Assembly (NCBI GenBank): GCA_025667525.1
Contig: CM046876.1
Location: forward strand, 78,835,235 to 78,899,234
Direction: 5' to 3'
From: Glebionis coronaria
Lineage: Eukaryota > Streptophyta > Magnoliopsida > Asterales > Asteraceae
DNA: 64,000 bases
Shown here piece by piece: positions 10,977-22,117 of this stretch. Each line of letters opens with the position of its first letter. Position 1 is the first letter of the stretch. Made by a program: the position numbers and the translations under genes. The notes beneath the pieces were generated by a model. That model saw only the letters and a program-made list of their open reading frames with translations. It was not told the origin of the DNA and ran no database searches.

Positions 10977-11000
10977 AGATACATAGAAACAGATTAGTTC
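10971..11000 (-). promoter_or_regulatory. Splice-acceptor-like signal overlapping the gag stop, copia element 1
   Basis: On the - strand the gag stop lies in AACTAATC (branch consensus CTAAT, 10993-10997), then a pyrimidine-rich stretch and TGTGCAG ending at 10971. The branch A is 23 nt from the AG. Pol reads in frame straight after the CAG. Copia element 2 has the same arrangement at 58447-58470. Confidence 0.5.
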
Positions 11001-13528
11001 CTATGGTGAACCCACTTTCCAGTGGGTTCCCTGAATTGCTTGTTAGCAACTCTTGTGTTCCTGAAAAACTTTTGGCGTTGGGATGGACAGTTCATTGTTT
11101 CATGGTTATAACTCCCACAGATATCACACCCAGGGAAGTCACCACACTCGTCTGAGTGATGGTTTGTGAACCCACAGAATTTACAGGGAGGATAAGATTT
11201 GTAATTTCCCTGTTGTCTTTTGGAACTTTGTGGTCTGTCCCTAGAGGGTGTCTGAGCTCTTTTAGCTGCCATGTGTCTGTCATGATCTAAGGTCGAATGG
11301 TGAGAATTTTTACAAACATTGCAATAAGGTTTGATTAACCTTTCCCCTTTGGGTTCACCTAGGACTGACTTAGGTTCATGAGAAGTAGAGCATTCAGCGG
11401 AAGGCTTAATGTGTTGTTTCAAGAGTTCTACTTCTTTCATAAGAGACAACAGGCGATCTTCAGTGGTGGGGTCAACCTTATTCACAGCTTTAGTAGTAAC
11501 AGGCTTAAAAGCTACTTGTTTACCAGTTTGTTTAGCAGGCACACGAAAAACTTTGGCTGGAGGATTCTCAATGTCTGTCCTAAGTTCGTCCTTAGCATAT
11601 CTAGAAGAACTGCTAGGTTCAACTCCAGAGAGTTTGGGCAAAGGTGGTAGCTCAGCCACATCTTCAGAGACAGGGTCATTAGTCAAAGAGGTATCTGACA
11701 TATGAATAGTCTCTGTAGATTTAAAGACAATGTCTTTGGGTTTGGTGAGAATCCTCAGCTTTTTATTCTTAGCAGTTATATCCCTGTTTAAGTCAGCAGG
11801 CACTTCATCCCTAAGCAATTCATCAATAGTAAACCTAGCACACAACCATTTTTCAATAATCTTGTTCAATTCAGTGACTTGATCATTTAAAGCTATGTTT
11901 TTCAAGGTTAATCTAGCTACTTCATTTTGCAGGGATATTTTCTCTAAGTTAACCCGCCTGAGAGTTTCACATTCAGCCTTAGCATTTATCATTTCAGATT
12001 TAACAGAGTGAAACTTATCAAGTAGGTTCTTCCTTTGTTCCTCAACAAAGTGCAAATCAACAATGGTGTAATCAAGGACATGCTTACGTTCATCACTATC
12101 AGACATAGATAAAAGCCTGTGTACCTTTTTCATTGTGATGTCAACCCATTGTCCTGATCTTGCATCACCTTTTCCAACAGCTGGTTCATCCTCAGCTATC
12201 GCCATAAAAGCCCTGACTCTTGTGGTGTCTTCTTCATCTGAGGTTAGTGGTTCATCATTCCAATCATAAGTTTCAGCAACCAACCCTTTCTCTATCTTTT
12301 TCTCACCACCTTTCTTTTTGGACATGGCTTCAATCTTCAAGTTCATTTGTTCTAACTCAGCTTTAAGTGCCTTGTACTTATTTTTGTAATCTTTCTTCTC
12401 AGTGTCTGAAGAATTGGATTGAGATGAGTTGTTATGTTGTTTGAACTTGTATGGTTTGGATGAAGATGATGGATAGGAGGGTGAGGATGTCTTGGTGGAA
12501 GGACACTCTTTTTGATAATGTCCAAGCTTTCCACAGGCAAAACATGTTTCTTTTGACCTGTCAGTTGGTTTGCTAGCTGATCCTACTCTTCCAGATCTTT
12601 TATAGTATCTTCTTTGGTTGGCTAGCAATGCTCTTTCATGGAATTCTGCATTGAGGTCTGACAAGAACTCTTGGCTGCTACGGGTATCTTCTTCAATATC
12701 AGAATCGCTGTCATGAGGATGTGTTGCAGAGATCAAAGCTTTGGAAGATGCTCCTTGGACTACAAATCTTTCAGTCTCCGATTTGTAAATAGTATCGATC
12801 AGCCCTTCTTCATAATTGTACTTACCATAGAGCTGAGCAAGGGTATCATTTTTGATTGAGTTGTTAGCTCTCTGAGTCTGATTCATGCTCAGCCACTTTC
12901 TTGGAAGGCTGTTGACAAAAGTAGCATTGATCTCAGCTTGACCAATAGTGACATCATTCATAGCGAGGTCATTTAGAAGAATCTTCAGCCTAGTATAGGT
13001 TTGCTGAACCTTTTCACCTTCAAGTGACTTAAAGGCATTAAACTGAAGTCTGAGTGCCTGAATCTTTGTCTCTCTTGTTTCAGAGGGTCCTTCATGGCCA
13101 AGAATGAGGTCTGTCCACATTTGTTTAGCTGTGGGACACTGAATGACAGACTTCATGATATGCTTGGGAAGACAGGAAATTATGATGCTTTTGAGACGTT
13201 TATCTTCGTTTGCTAATTTCCTATCAGCTGAGGTCCATTGTTTGACAGGTTTGGGAAGAGGGTTTTCTTCAGTAGATGTAAGCGCCATGGGAATATATGG
13301 ACCATTTTCTAAAATTTCTAAGAGAAAAGGTTCAAGTCCATCAAGGTATACAAGAAATTGACTCTTCCAACTGGCAAAGTCTTCTTCATCAAAGACTGGT
13401 ACACTGGTTACGTGTGATCCACCTCTTGAGTCAAGAAGTTGGGGTAGATCATCGTCATTTGCTGGAGGGTTAAGTCTTGGTAAAGATGGGTTTGTGGAAG
13501 GTGAATGTGGGCTAGAAGTTTCCGGCAT
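10994..13528 (-). CDS. gag: Gag capsid/nucleocapsid protein, copia element 1
   Basis: Intact 844-codon frame with ATG at 13528 (MPETSSPHSPSTNPSLPRLN), 75 bp after the LTR. Residues ~45-260 are the copia Gag region (FASWKSQFLVYLDGL, KQMWTDLILGHEGPSETRET, VQQTYTRLKILLNDLAM). A CCHC zinc knuckle CFACGKLGHYQKEC is at ~329-342. A probable coiled coil lies around 490-570. Three further Cys/His clusters lie at ~740-810 (CNVCKNSHH, CKFCGFTNHHSDEC, CDICGSYNHETMNC). It ends WVHHRN. It should form the particle and package RNA. At 844 residues it is long for copia Gag, as in Sireviruses. Confidence 0.93.
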   Translation of the reverse strand: MPETSSPHSPSTNPSLPRLNPPANDDDLPQLLDSRGGSHVTSVPVFDEEDFASWKSQFLVYLDGLEPFLLEILENGPYIPMALTSTEENPLPKPVKQWTSADRKLANEDKRLKSIIISCLPKHIMKSVIQCPTAKQMWTDLILGHEGPSETRETKIQALRLQFNAFKSLEGEKVQQTYTRLKILLNDLAMNDVTIGQAEINATFVNSLPRKWLSMNQTQRANNSIKNDTLAQLYGKYNYEEGLIDTIYKSETERFVVQGASSKALISATHPHDSDSDIEEDTRSSQEFLSDLNAEFHERALLANQRRYYKRSGRVGSASKPTDRSKETCFACGKLGHYQKECPSTKTSSPSYPSSSSKPYKFKQHNNSSQSNSSDTEKKDYKNKYKALKAELEQMNLKIEAMSKKKGGEKKIEKGLVAETYDWNDEPLTSDEEDTTRVRAFMAIAEDEPAVGKGDARSGQWVDITMKKVHRLLSMSDSDERKHVLDYTIVDLHFVEEQRKNLLDKFHSVKSEMINAKAECETLRRVNLEKISLQNEVARLTLKNIALNDQVTELNKIIEKWLCARFTIDELLRDEVPADLNRDITAKNKKLRILTKPKDIVFKSTETIHMSDTSLTNDPVSEDVAELPPLPKLSGVEPSSSSRYAKDELRTDIENPPAKVFRVPAKQTGKQVAFKPVTTKAVNKVDPTTEDRLLSLMKEVELLKQHIKPSAECSTSHEPKSVLGEPKGERLIKPYCNVCKNSHHSTLDHDRHMAAKRAQTPSRDRPQSSKRQQGNYKSYPPCKFCGFTNHHSDECGDFPGCDICGSYNHETMNCPSQRQKFFRNTRVANKQFREPTGKWVHHRN
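11008..11029 (-). other. Perfect hairpin just before the gag stop codon
   Basis: 9-bp stem GAACCCACT/AGTGGGTTC with a GGAA (GNRA-type) loop; it ends 11 nt before the stop codon TAA at 10994-10996. It lies within gag codons, so it may be chance or an RNA element near the gag/pol junction. Confidence 0.5.
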
Positions 13529-13588
13529 GGTGGATCTTGATTATAAAACTGAGAACGATGTTTCTTGAAGGTTTTAATATCAAACACC

Positions 13589-13600
13589 GCTCTGATACCA
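13589..13600 (-). other. Primer-binding site, copia element 1
   Basis: TGGTATCAGAGC on the - strand, two bases inside the 5' LTR; complementary to the 3' end of initiator Met-tRNA, the usual plant copia primer. Confidence 0.92.
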
Positions 13601-13602
13601 AT

Positions 13603-14347
13603 TGAAAGTCCCTAATCAATGCAAGAAACCCTAATCTTAACTTAATCAACACAAGGTATTACTTTTCAAACGTAATCTTATTATTGTATAATAAAGAATT
13701 ACAAGTGTTATGGATAACACCGTTTGATGACAATGTGTTGTGCACACTTTGGACAACAATAAACCCTAACTTATGAATACAGTCGTAGCTGTTTGATTCA
13801 CTAAGTTATACGCACTAATGTTCTTAATATCTCAAAGTGTTGAACATTAATGCATGGATACACATCCTATTTATAGTGTTACGAGTTTGACTTAAACAGT
13901 ACTTGATGTCGACTACACAAGCTTTTACAAGTTCCCACATCAGTCACATGATGTCCTTCTATTCTTGGTAGTCTTCCATTATGCTTTAAGGAACAGTTGT
14001 CAAAAACAGTTTCCTTATTCTTCATAGTCTCGAACACACAAATGGCATGTCCAAAGTATGCTGAGAGTTATCAGGGTATTGCCACCCCTGTTAACTCTCA
14101 ACCCCTCAGAGTCCCTAATACATCTTGGCTGTTATCCATCACAGCCAAGGAGTATGTCTTCAGGTAATCTTCGACTTCCCTGACAATGTCTCTGACATGG
14201 ACTCCTCTGAGGTTGCTCACAGAGACTCGGATCTTTGTGAGTCTTGCGAAACTTGCCTGCCTCCTAGGCACAGGCAAGGGACTATCTATCAGCCTAATTA
14301 TGTTTAAATCAATGATCAGGGAATCTAACAAGTTTAGATTCCCAACA
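13603..14347 (-). repeat. 5' LTR of copia element 1
   Basis: Pairs with 2270-3015. Sense-strand TATA CTATAAATAGG lies near 13866-13876. The U3 inverted repeats are as in the other copy, with one change that breaks a hairpin (gatctttgtg here, gatctctgtg there). Confidence 0.95.
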
Positions 14348-14352
14348 GACCA
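14348..14352. repeat. Target-site duplication (right) of copia element 1
   Basis: gacca, the match of 2265-2269. Confidence 0.95.
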
Positions 14353-15808
14353 TTAGCTTGGATCTACCCAAGCAGATATTAGAGGCTCAACTCCAAGCAC
14401 AGAAGCCTGAAAACGTTGGAAAGGAAGACATAGGAGGAATGCTTAGGACTGATCTAAGCAAGGAGAAGTTAGAAGCCAGAGCAGACGGAACGTTATGTTT
14501 ACACGGGAGAAGTTGGTTACTATGTTACGAAGACTTGAGAAACGTGATCATGCACGAATATCATAAGTCTAAGTACTCCATACATCCCGGATCTGAAAAG
14601 ATGTATCAGGACGTAAAGAAGTTATATTGGTGGCCAAACATGAAAGCAGACATTGCCACGTACGTGAAGAAATGTCTGACTTGTGCCAGAGTGAAGACAG
14701 AACATCAGAGACCATCAGGTTTGTTAGTCCAACCCGAGATACCGAAATGGAAATGGGACAACATCACCATGGACTTCATTACCAAACTTCCTACTTCATC
14801 TCACGGTTACGATACAATTTGGGTAATCATCGACCGACTCACAAAATTAGCTCATTTCCTGCCCATCAGAGAAAATGTCTCTCTGAACAAGTTGGCCAAA
14901 CTGTACCTAAAAGAAGTTGTGACTAGACACGGTATACCAGTCTCAATCATCTGTGATCGAGATGGTAGATTTACGTCAAACTTTTGGAAAGCTTATCAAC
15001 GGGCTTTAGGAACAAACTTTGACATGAGTACCGTTTATCACCCACATACTAACGGTCAGAGTGAACGAACAATCCAAACATTGGAAGACATGCTGAGGGC
15101 ATGTGTGATCGACTTTGGAAAAGGATGGTCAAACATATACCATTAGTTGAATTCTCCTACAACAACAGCTACCATGTCAGCATCAAAGCAGCACCATTTG
15201 AGGCCCTCTATGGCCGCAAGTGCAGATCAACCGTGTGCTGGGCAGAGGTGGGGGAATTTAAGCTAACTGGACCCGAACTGATCCAAGAGACTACTGAGAA
15301 GATCACTCTCATCAAACAAAGAATTCAAGCTGCACAAGATAGACAGAAGAGCTATGCAGATCGCAAACGGAAACCTATGGAATTCGTAGTAGGTTACCGT
15401 GTTATGCTCAAGGTATCACCTTGGAAAGGCGTGGTACGATTTGGAAAACGTGGGAAATAAAATCCACGTTACGTAGGACCCTTCAAAGTGATCGCCAGAA
15501 TCGGTGAAGTCGCTTATCGTTTAGATTTACCCCAACAGTTGAGCCAGGTACACTCTACATTCTATGTCTCAAACCTAAAGAAGTGCTACGTGGATGAGCC
15601 GTTAGCCATGCCATTTGAGGGAGTCCACTTTGACGACAAACTCCAATTCATAGAAGAACCTGTTGAAGTCATGGAGAGAGTAGTCAAGAAACTAAAGCGA
15701 AGCCAAATTCCGTTAGTTAAGATACGTTAGAACTCTAGAAGAGGTCTTGAGTTCACTTGGGAACGCGAAGACTCATTTAGAACTAAGTACCCACACATGT
15801 TCACCTGA
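14353..15808 (+). pseudogene. pol: Integrase and chromodomain-like C-terminus, Tekay-type
   Basis: Continuation of the RNase H frame broken at 2269. It has the HHCC zinc module ([17 protein letters not shown] … [18 protein letters not shown]) and the D,D-35-E core: Asp in [13 protein letters not shown], Asp in ICDRDGRF and Glu in [13 protein letters not shown]. The GPF-type module is disrupted by TAA near 15458. A chromodomain-like tail follows (PVEVMERVVKKLKRSQIPLVKIR … TWERED), thought to guide integration to heterochromatin. Breaks are a one-base deletion near 15127, TAA at 15458-15460 and TAG at 15728-15730. The natural stop is TGA 15806-15808. Non-functional. Confidence 0.9.
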
Positions 15809-15861
15809 GCAGTAACGTCATATTAAGCTTTGAGCACAAAGCTAAAATAACGAGATAGTGT

Positions 15862-18800
15862 TGTAAAACCTGCAATTTTCAGGTTTTGACTATGACATCA
15901 TTGTACATGTCACATCATGATATCTATATATATTACCACCTTTGCATGAAATCTTTGAGCAATCATGTGCATCATACATGAGCATACATCATTTAAATCA
16001 TCAAAACATGGAAATATTTGATCATATGACATTGTATTATGATTATGAATATTTAATCATAAGGACACAGTCACATTTGTATGACTACATTATATGAGCA
16101 TAAGAGGTCTTAAACAATCATTCTTTTGGGACTATTAAGTCACCTGAAACACTTGATCATATTCATACATCAGTTTGATTTATAAAAATCTAACTCATGA
16201 TCACAATTTAATAACAATTACCAAAGAACTATTTTATGCTTTAAAATATATGATTATATATATATTCCTCACTTGATAAACAATACTAAAATACGACATA
16301 AACTACTTTTTATTATTAGGCATTACAATTATCCACTTTAACTCATTCTCACAAATGTCTTACATTTAAAATAAAGTAAACTACACATTTATTTAAGTAA
16401 GACTATACTTTCACCAAGGATCCCAAAACTTAACCAAATTGACTTAGACTTGAACCTACTTCTACAACATTATACCTAGACTCCTAGTAACCATACCAAG
16501 ACACTATAACCAAACTTAAAACTATCTTAGACACCATATTCTAGCCGAATACCATAACTACACACTATACTTACCTAGGAACCTTTTTCAAATACATTTG
16601 ACTTTACAAAACATGTACAATACACCCTAATGAAAACCTTACACTATTCAAGTCATCTCACTTCTCTTGACTAGCCAAAACTGTCGGCCATATTCAAACC
16701 AAAGACAATGTGTACATTTGTGCCATTAATGGGAAGTACTATGATATCCTGGTCCTAAGATATGCAAAGTAATAAAACTAAAACAACTAACACATACTCC
16801 CTCCGTTTAGACGTGTAAAAATCCCAAACCACATAAACCTTGCATCTTGTATAAACACCCTCATTATAGTTACACTATGCAACTCTAATTTGTCCCCTTT
16901 GACTCTTAGAGATGTGACGGGTAGGGGGTTTCCAAAAGCCAAGTGTACAACATATGCATTAAAAACCTAGTACCACCTTGTACCCCAAAATCACATCATA
17001 TCTAGCCAAGGATCTCTCTTGCCGTGGCCTAACCCCAAGCCACACACATAAGAATCACCTTGATATTTATCCATTTGGAATTTACTTCTCACTTACTTCA
17101 CTCATATTCGGATCACACCAGTTCCCCTAGACGAAACAAACATTTACACACCAGTTTTTTCCCAATTGGTGGCTCACAAGGCAAAACAAGAAGCTTAGGT
17201 CTCGACTATAAACTCCATCCGTGTAGAACTCAAGTATAAACAAGGGTTTGGCTAGTGTTGTTCATCATTCATCATCTTCCTACATACAAGTAAGTTTAAA
17301 ACCTCCATTTCAACCTTTTCTTACTTCTTATCACATTTCATGCACGTAGAAGCTTAGAAAACGAAGTTATGTTTGCATGCACACGTAAAAACCACCATAA
17401 GACAACCCACAAACAACATATAAGCCCACGGCTCATTCTATTTCGTAGGTAAACATGCTTCAAAAACCCTATGCCTATGATGAACTAGTTGGAAACCTTG
17501 CTTAAAGAAACATGAGTAAGCCCTAGTTAATAATTTAGTGCTATAACCTAAGCAATAAGCTCAAACTATAAGCCATAAGCCTCGGCTTATTTTAATCCGA
17601 GTATAAAACACCTATTTGATAGGCCCATTAAGCTTAGAACAATGTTTAGGAGTAGAGGAACTAATAAACTATCCATAATAAGCCATAAGCTTATTTAAGC
17701 CGAGACAAATAAGCCATAAGCCTATATAAGCCGAGAAAAATAAGTCCATAAACCCATGTATATAAGCCGAGATAAATAAGCCCATAAGCACTAGTGCCAA
17801 ATTTAGACTTATTATTTTTGGTTAGTAATATCACTAGTAACTTAATCAAGCCCAATAAGCTAGCCCGTTAGGCCCATAGACCCAAACTGTGACCCTATTG
17901 GGCCAACCAAGCCCAAAATCATGTTTGGGAGACTTTTCGTGCCTTTGTTGTAATTTGGTGAAAGTTATAGTAAAAAACATAAATGTATAAAACATGTATA
18001 TAATTTTCGTGACTTTAAAGAAGTATAAGGACCAAATTTGTTATTTATAAAAGTGTACGGTGCGTTTGTGTTTAACCGAGAACCAACCAAACCATAAGGA
18101 CTATTTTTGTCACTTTGGAAACTTATATAAAACCCTAGGTTACTTTTTCTGCCTCAAATAAATATTTTCGAGACACAGGGGACTAGTTGTGTCATTGTTG
18201 AAACTTAATACAAGCCCTAGCCCCTTATTAATTAATTCCGAGACTTAAAGGGGGTGTTTTGCCATTTCACAAAGATAAACCGAACCCTAGGGACTCGGTT
18301 TGTAATTATTTCGAGACTAGGAAACCCTAGGGACCCAAACTGCCATATGTTGAAAGTGTTATAAGCCCTAGGGGCGTGTTTTAGAAATAAACCTAACGAA
18401 CGAGGACTAACAAGGTGAAACACTTAACGAACTAAACCCTAAATGGTATTTTTGAAGTTACTATACTACAAGGACTTGCGTGTAATTTTAATTTAATTAA
18501 AATTTTAATAAAGTATTTTATTAATAAATTAAATTAATTATTTTGGGCTATTAAATAAATTACTATGATTTATTTACAAGACTAAATAAACAAACAAACC
18601 ATATTAAATATATTTGGATCCTTAAGAAAATTAAATGGAATATATTTTCTTACAATTAATTAAATTAACTAAAAATGTATTTATTTAACTTATTACACTT
18701 TTGTTTAATGAACAATTTACATATATTTTTAGAAACTAAAAATATATATTGACAGCTCACTATAAGTTTAAGCACTTAAACAATCGTAACGACTTATTAA

Positions 18801-19679
18801 TTCGTGATCATGCATATTCATCAGTTACATTTATTTGTGCATTATTATTGTGCATTTACTGATTCATGCATAATTTACTTAGGTATTTCTACCACCTCGT
18901 GATTATATTATGCCAGTTTATTAAGTGACATCATCACTACATCATTACCACTAAGGTGAGTTCATGGCCCCATCTTTACTGTATTTATAACTGGGGGAGA
19001 AAACATACTTAACTTCTTATATGCAAACATGCACAGATAACATCAACATATAACAACTTATTGCCTATTGTTTGCCCTAATCCCGTGGACTGTAATAGTT
19101 AGTAGTGTAGCGCGAAATGTTATGAATAGATCTATTCGGGTATTGACAACATCCGGCTTGCGTGACTTGCTATCACGAAACGCTTAGGCCAAGCAACAGG
19201 TTTATTTCATTGTCGGACTGAGGGAATAAACATCGAGTTTGACCATAATGGCGCCTGGGCATCATGTCTAGCTTCTATTACAGGGCAATAGGAACTTCTA
19301 TAGTATTGGTTGTGATTGTCCTACTATGATCGTGGTGTTTGGCATATCAGTACATTTATTTATTAAATTAAACATGTGAATTCACCAACCTCGTGTTGAC
19401 CCCACATTTTATTTTATATGTTTTCTAAGGAAAATAAACAGGTTCATGCATTGGATTCCAGCATCTTTGAAGTATCATGTTACCATCGGGCTGGGATATT
19501 TTTCACATTATTAATAAATGTTGTTTTTAGACAAGATACTAAATGTGTACAATTTAATTCATGTAATATGTTTTTAAATGACTATTATGATCATTGCTCT
19601 ATATACTGTGTGCTATCGATCCACCAAAGTAACACCCACGTACTATTATGCTGCATTTGACCATTATGGGGGTGTTACA
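15862..19679 (+). repeat. 3' LTR (3.8 kb) of the Tekay element
   Basis: Starts TGTAAAACCTGC and ends GGGTGTTACA, the same complementary ends as the gypsy LTR at 32913-35467. The 15809-15861 gap holds only a weak purine tract. A candidate TATA (GTATAAACA) lies near 17234, followed by CATACAA|GTAAGT at 17290, a good splice donor for a leader intron. Stretches 18470-18760 and 15860-16400 are AT-rich. No genes are seen. The paired LTR is outside the window. Confidence 0.8.
17570..17790. repeat. Short tandem repeats (about 30 bp, ~4 copies) in the Tekay LTR
   Basis: Degenerate units of the form aataagccataagc-ttat-ttaagccgaga, with the inverted pair CTCGGCTTA/TAAGCCGAG. Confidence 0.7.
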
Positions 19680-19689
19680 CTTTAGCTCT

Positions 19690-19740
19690 TTGCGGTTCCT
19701 TAGTGATAACGAACCGCGCCCCTATACAGGGAACCGTCAG
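19690..19740. repeat. GGTTCCTTA palindromic module, copy 1
   Basis: GCGGTTCCTTAGTGATAACG then GAACCGCG and a third half-site GGGAACCG. It lies ~235 bp before the accessory ORF at 19974. Other copies are at 21064, 25931, 27524 and 28778. Confidence 0.8.
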
Positions 19741-19973
19741 TTACTGGTTCGAGAGAATCTTTGCTTTACACTGTTTTCCCTTAATATGTGTAAACATTGG
19801 TGAAATTTTTGCAAAAACCTGCACTTTCCTAAACTAGGCTACCTAATTTCATTGTTCACCTAAAATGATTTTAACCCATTACTAGTTTGGATCATCCCTT
19901 CCTCTTCTCAAACCCTTCTTTGATTGATCTTGTTCTTCATCCCTCGAACTTCTTTCTAAACCTCTTCACAATC

Positions 19974-20601
19974 ATGGTGTCCACTAGAGCATCTAACTCT
20001 CCCAAAATATCCTCTTCCAAAATAAACCTTAAGATCAAGATTAAGTTACCCAAACTTGGTTCTTCATCTTTTCATACACCCAAGAATGAGACCTCTCCTA
20101 TTCTCATTTTTCATCACCTTCACCACCTCTTGCTCCATGCAAGACCAACTCAACTCATGGTACCTACCATTCACATGGTTCTACCTCTTTCTCATTCCAA
20201 TCAAGAATGAATGAGTTGCGTCACCATTCACTCCTAGTCCTCCCTTGGATGTGAATACTTAACCTAAACCTCTTCAAAGCATTCCCTTGGTTGTTGAGCC
20301 TATGATTACCTCTCCTTTCACTCCACCAATATCACCCATTTCACCCATATCACCTTTAGATACTATGCCTCCACCACCTTCTCCTCCCTCAAACACTCCT
20401 CTTTTGGTTGTTCCTATTTCTCACTTCATGGGTGATCCTTACTTCTTTGGTTTTCTAGTAGCTCATGGCACTAATTGTCCATGTTGTCTCTATAACAACT
20501 ATATCATTCAAAACCTAAGGTTAGAGATGTTTGGTCTCCATAGGAGGTTGCAAGATTTCTTGCTTACCTTGTTCTCCATGCCTCCTCCTCCTAGGAGATG
20601 A
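19974..20601 (+). pseudogene. Accessory ORF alpha of element C, broken
   Basis: Starts MVSTRASNSPKISSSKINLK with a Ser/Lys-rich basic N-terminus, breaks by stop at 20208-20210 and a frame change, and resumes as a Pro-rich stretch (PPISPISPISPLDTMPPPPS) and a C-terminal part with HGTNCPCC and LRLEMFGLHRRLQDFLLTLF. The plan (basic Ser-rich, Pro-rich, H-G-x-x-C-x-C-C, short helical tail) is repeated in ORF beta. No known family is recognised. A pyrimidine-rich leader precedes the ATG. Confidence 0.5.
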
Positions 20602-21293
20602 ATGATGATTTCCAAAAATAAATGTTTTTAAAGAAAGTCAAGCCAAGGAAGACTATGCTATCAAGAACTAGTTTAGCTAACTTTGTATTAGTTAGTTGTT
20701 ATTTATTTTCTTGTATTTCCTTTCCTTTATGAGTTTTTCATGAAGATGTTCTATGGATTTAGTTTTTGTGTGTTTCAACCTATGTGCTCACATTAATCAA
20801 CTTTAATTTATTTAAAATTGAACCTAAATCTATCACAACCTCTAAAACCTGACTAAACATTGGTTCGAAATGTTATCTAAATATTTTTTCACCGTTCTTC
20901 AAGACACTCTTTGTGAGTGTGTTGCTTTTAGGCAACCATAGCATATTCTAGTGCTAAAAAGAGGTAAAAATCCAAGATTTGCAATTTTTTGAAAGAGTTA
21001 TTTTTCTTCAAAACCTTGAAAAATCATGGTTTGAAGTCCACTGTGTGCAGCTCCATAGCAGTCGCGCGGTTCCGTATCAATAAGGAACCGCCGGTCCCTT
21101 TAATGAACCGCGGACAACAAGCCTGCTTTTGGCTCGTTTTTGGTCTTTCTTCTTTGACCATTGTTTTGTCAAGATTCTTTGTTTACCCAATTTAGCTAAA
21201 CATTCCTTGAAACCTTTTGTTTTCACAAATCTTTGCCTTGTCTACTTTCTTTAAGTTCTTCTCTTTTGGGAGTTCTCTTCTTCATCCCTCATA
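20602..21293 (+). other. Non-coding spacer between accessory ORFs of element C
   Basis: AT-rich, no convincing ORF. The palindromic module copy 2 is at 21064-21113 (GCGGTTCCGTATC … AAGGAACCGCC, then GGTCCCTTTAATGAACCGCG), ~180 bp before ORF beta. Confidence 0.6.
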
Positions 21294-21538
21294 ATGTCTA
21301 ATTCTTCCATTCTTAACCTTGACATATCTTTGTCACAATCTTCCCAACCTAAAGCTTCTTCTTCTAAGCTTTCCAAGAAACCGAAAATCTCGGTTCGACC
21401 CGTTTGGATCAAGAAAAACAAGAATCCTCATGATTCCTCTTCTCCCAAACCCTCCAAGAATTCTTCTTTCTCTCCGATCAAATATTGGAATGAGACTTAC
21501 TTTATAAATCCAATTACTGGAGAAAAGGAACTTCATCC
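21294..21538 (+). pseudogene. Accessory ORF beta of element C, 5' part
   Basis: ATG at 21294 (MSNSSILNLDISLSQSSQPK), Ser/Lys-rich, then VRPVWIKKNKNP and YWNETYFINPITGEKELHP. The frame runs cleanly into the TSD catcc (21534-21538), where the non-autonomous element was inserted, and continues in frame at 24487. Function unknown. Confidence 0.6.
21534..21538. repeat. Target-site duplication (left) of the non-autonomous element
   Basis: catcc, matched at 24482-24486. Confidence 0.93.
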
Positions 21539-22103
21539 TGTTGGGTCAAAAGTTGATGAGTCAAATCACTATGGAAACAAGAAGGACCAAATATGGCATT
21601 AGGAGAAACTTCAAGCTGGTGGACAAAATACAAGAGAGTTTCCCCTACTAGTGAAACATCCCACTGCTTGAAGATTCCCCTGCTGGAGTTCCCACTGCTG
21701 GAGTTCCCCCTGCCATATATGATAAGAAGGAAAGATTTGGTCAAATATAGGATAGGAATGAATATTTCTGTTTTGATTTAGTCATTATTATCTTATTTAG
21801 TTTCCATGTATCCCTGGGTTCCTTAAGTTATAAAAGGAACACCAGACCGTAGGTTTATTATTCAATTCATACTACTCAAATGTAACCTACAGAGTCTTTG
21901 ATCTCTAGGTGTGGGATTCAATGCATACACACCTAGAGTGGTTTGTGTTAATGAATAATACAAACCCTTTGGGAATCTTTCATCTTTGTTAAACATCTTG
22001 TTTCTTGTTAATTGTATTATTCCGCTGTGTTCATCACATATACAATTGACATCCTAGATAAAACGGTTTTTACTGTTTGAGTCTAACGATCTTGGATTCA
22101 ACA
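21539..22103 (+). repeat. 5' LTR (LTR-A family) of the non-autonomous element
   Basis: Starts TGTTGGGTC and ends GGATTCAACA. TATA box TTATAAAAGG is at 21828-21837. Between 21650 and 21715 are four to five TTCCCCTGCT/TCCCACTGCT-type motifs, 110-180 bp before the TATA box. Confidence 0.95.
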
Positions 22104-22105
22104 AG

Positions 22106-22117
22106 TGGTATCAGAGC
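22106..22117 (+). other. Primer-binding site of the non-autonomous element
   Basis: TGGTATCAGAGC, two bases after the LTR, complementary to initiator Met-tRNA. Confidence 0.92.

Larger units (their letters stand above)
2270..14347 (-). mobile_element. Sirevirus-like Ty1/copia element 1 with accessory gene
   Basis: Complete element read on the - strand: 5' LTR 13603-14347, PBS 13589-13600, gag, protease, integrase, RT, RNase H, a three-segment accessory gene, PPT and 3' LTR 2270-3015. The order protease-integrase-RT is copia. The long gag and the large gene between pol and the 3' LTR point to the Sirevirus (SIRE/Maximus) lineage. The LTRs are about 745 bp with about five differences by eye, so insertion is recent. 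Coding breaks are two stops in pol (10608, 9945) and one frameshift in the accessory gene. Confidence 0.95.
1..19679 (+). mobile_element. Ty3/gypsy Tekay/Del-type element, 5' part outside window, split by a copia insertion
   Basis: Order is gag C-terminus, protease, RT, RNase H, [copia insertion 2270-14352], integrase, chromodomain-like tail and 3' LTR. This is the Ty3/gypsy order, and the long LTR and chromo-like C-terminus fit the Tekay/Del chromovirus lineage. The two halves meet exactly at the 5-bp duplication gacca. Coding is badly decayed, with several stops, frameshifts and a lesion in the RT catalytic box. It lies inside an older copia-type element that resumes at 19680. The 5' LTR, PBS and most of gag lie left of base 1, so age and TSD cannot be read. 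Confidence 0.9.
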
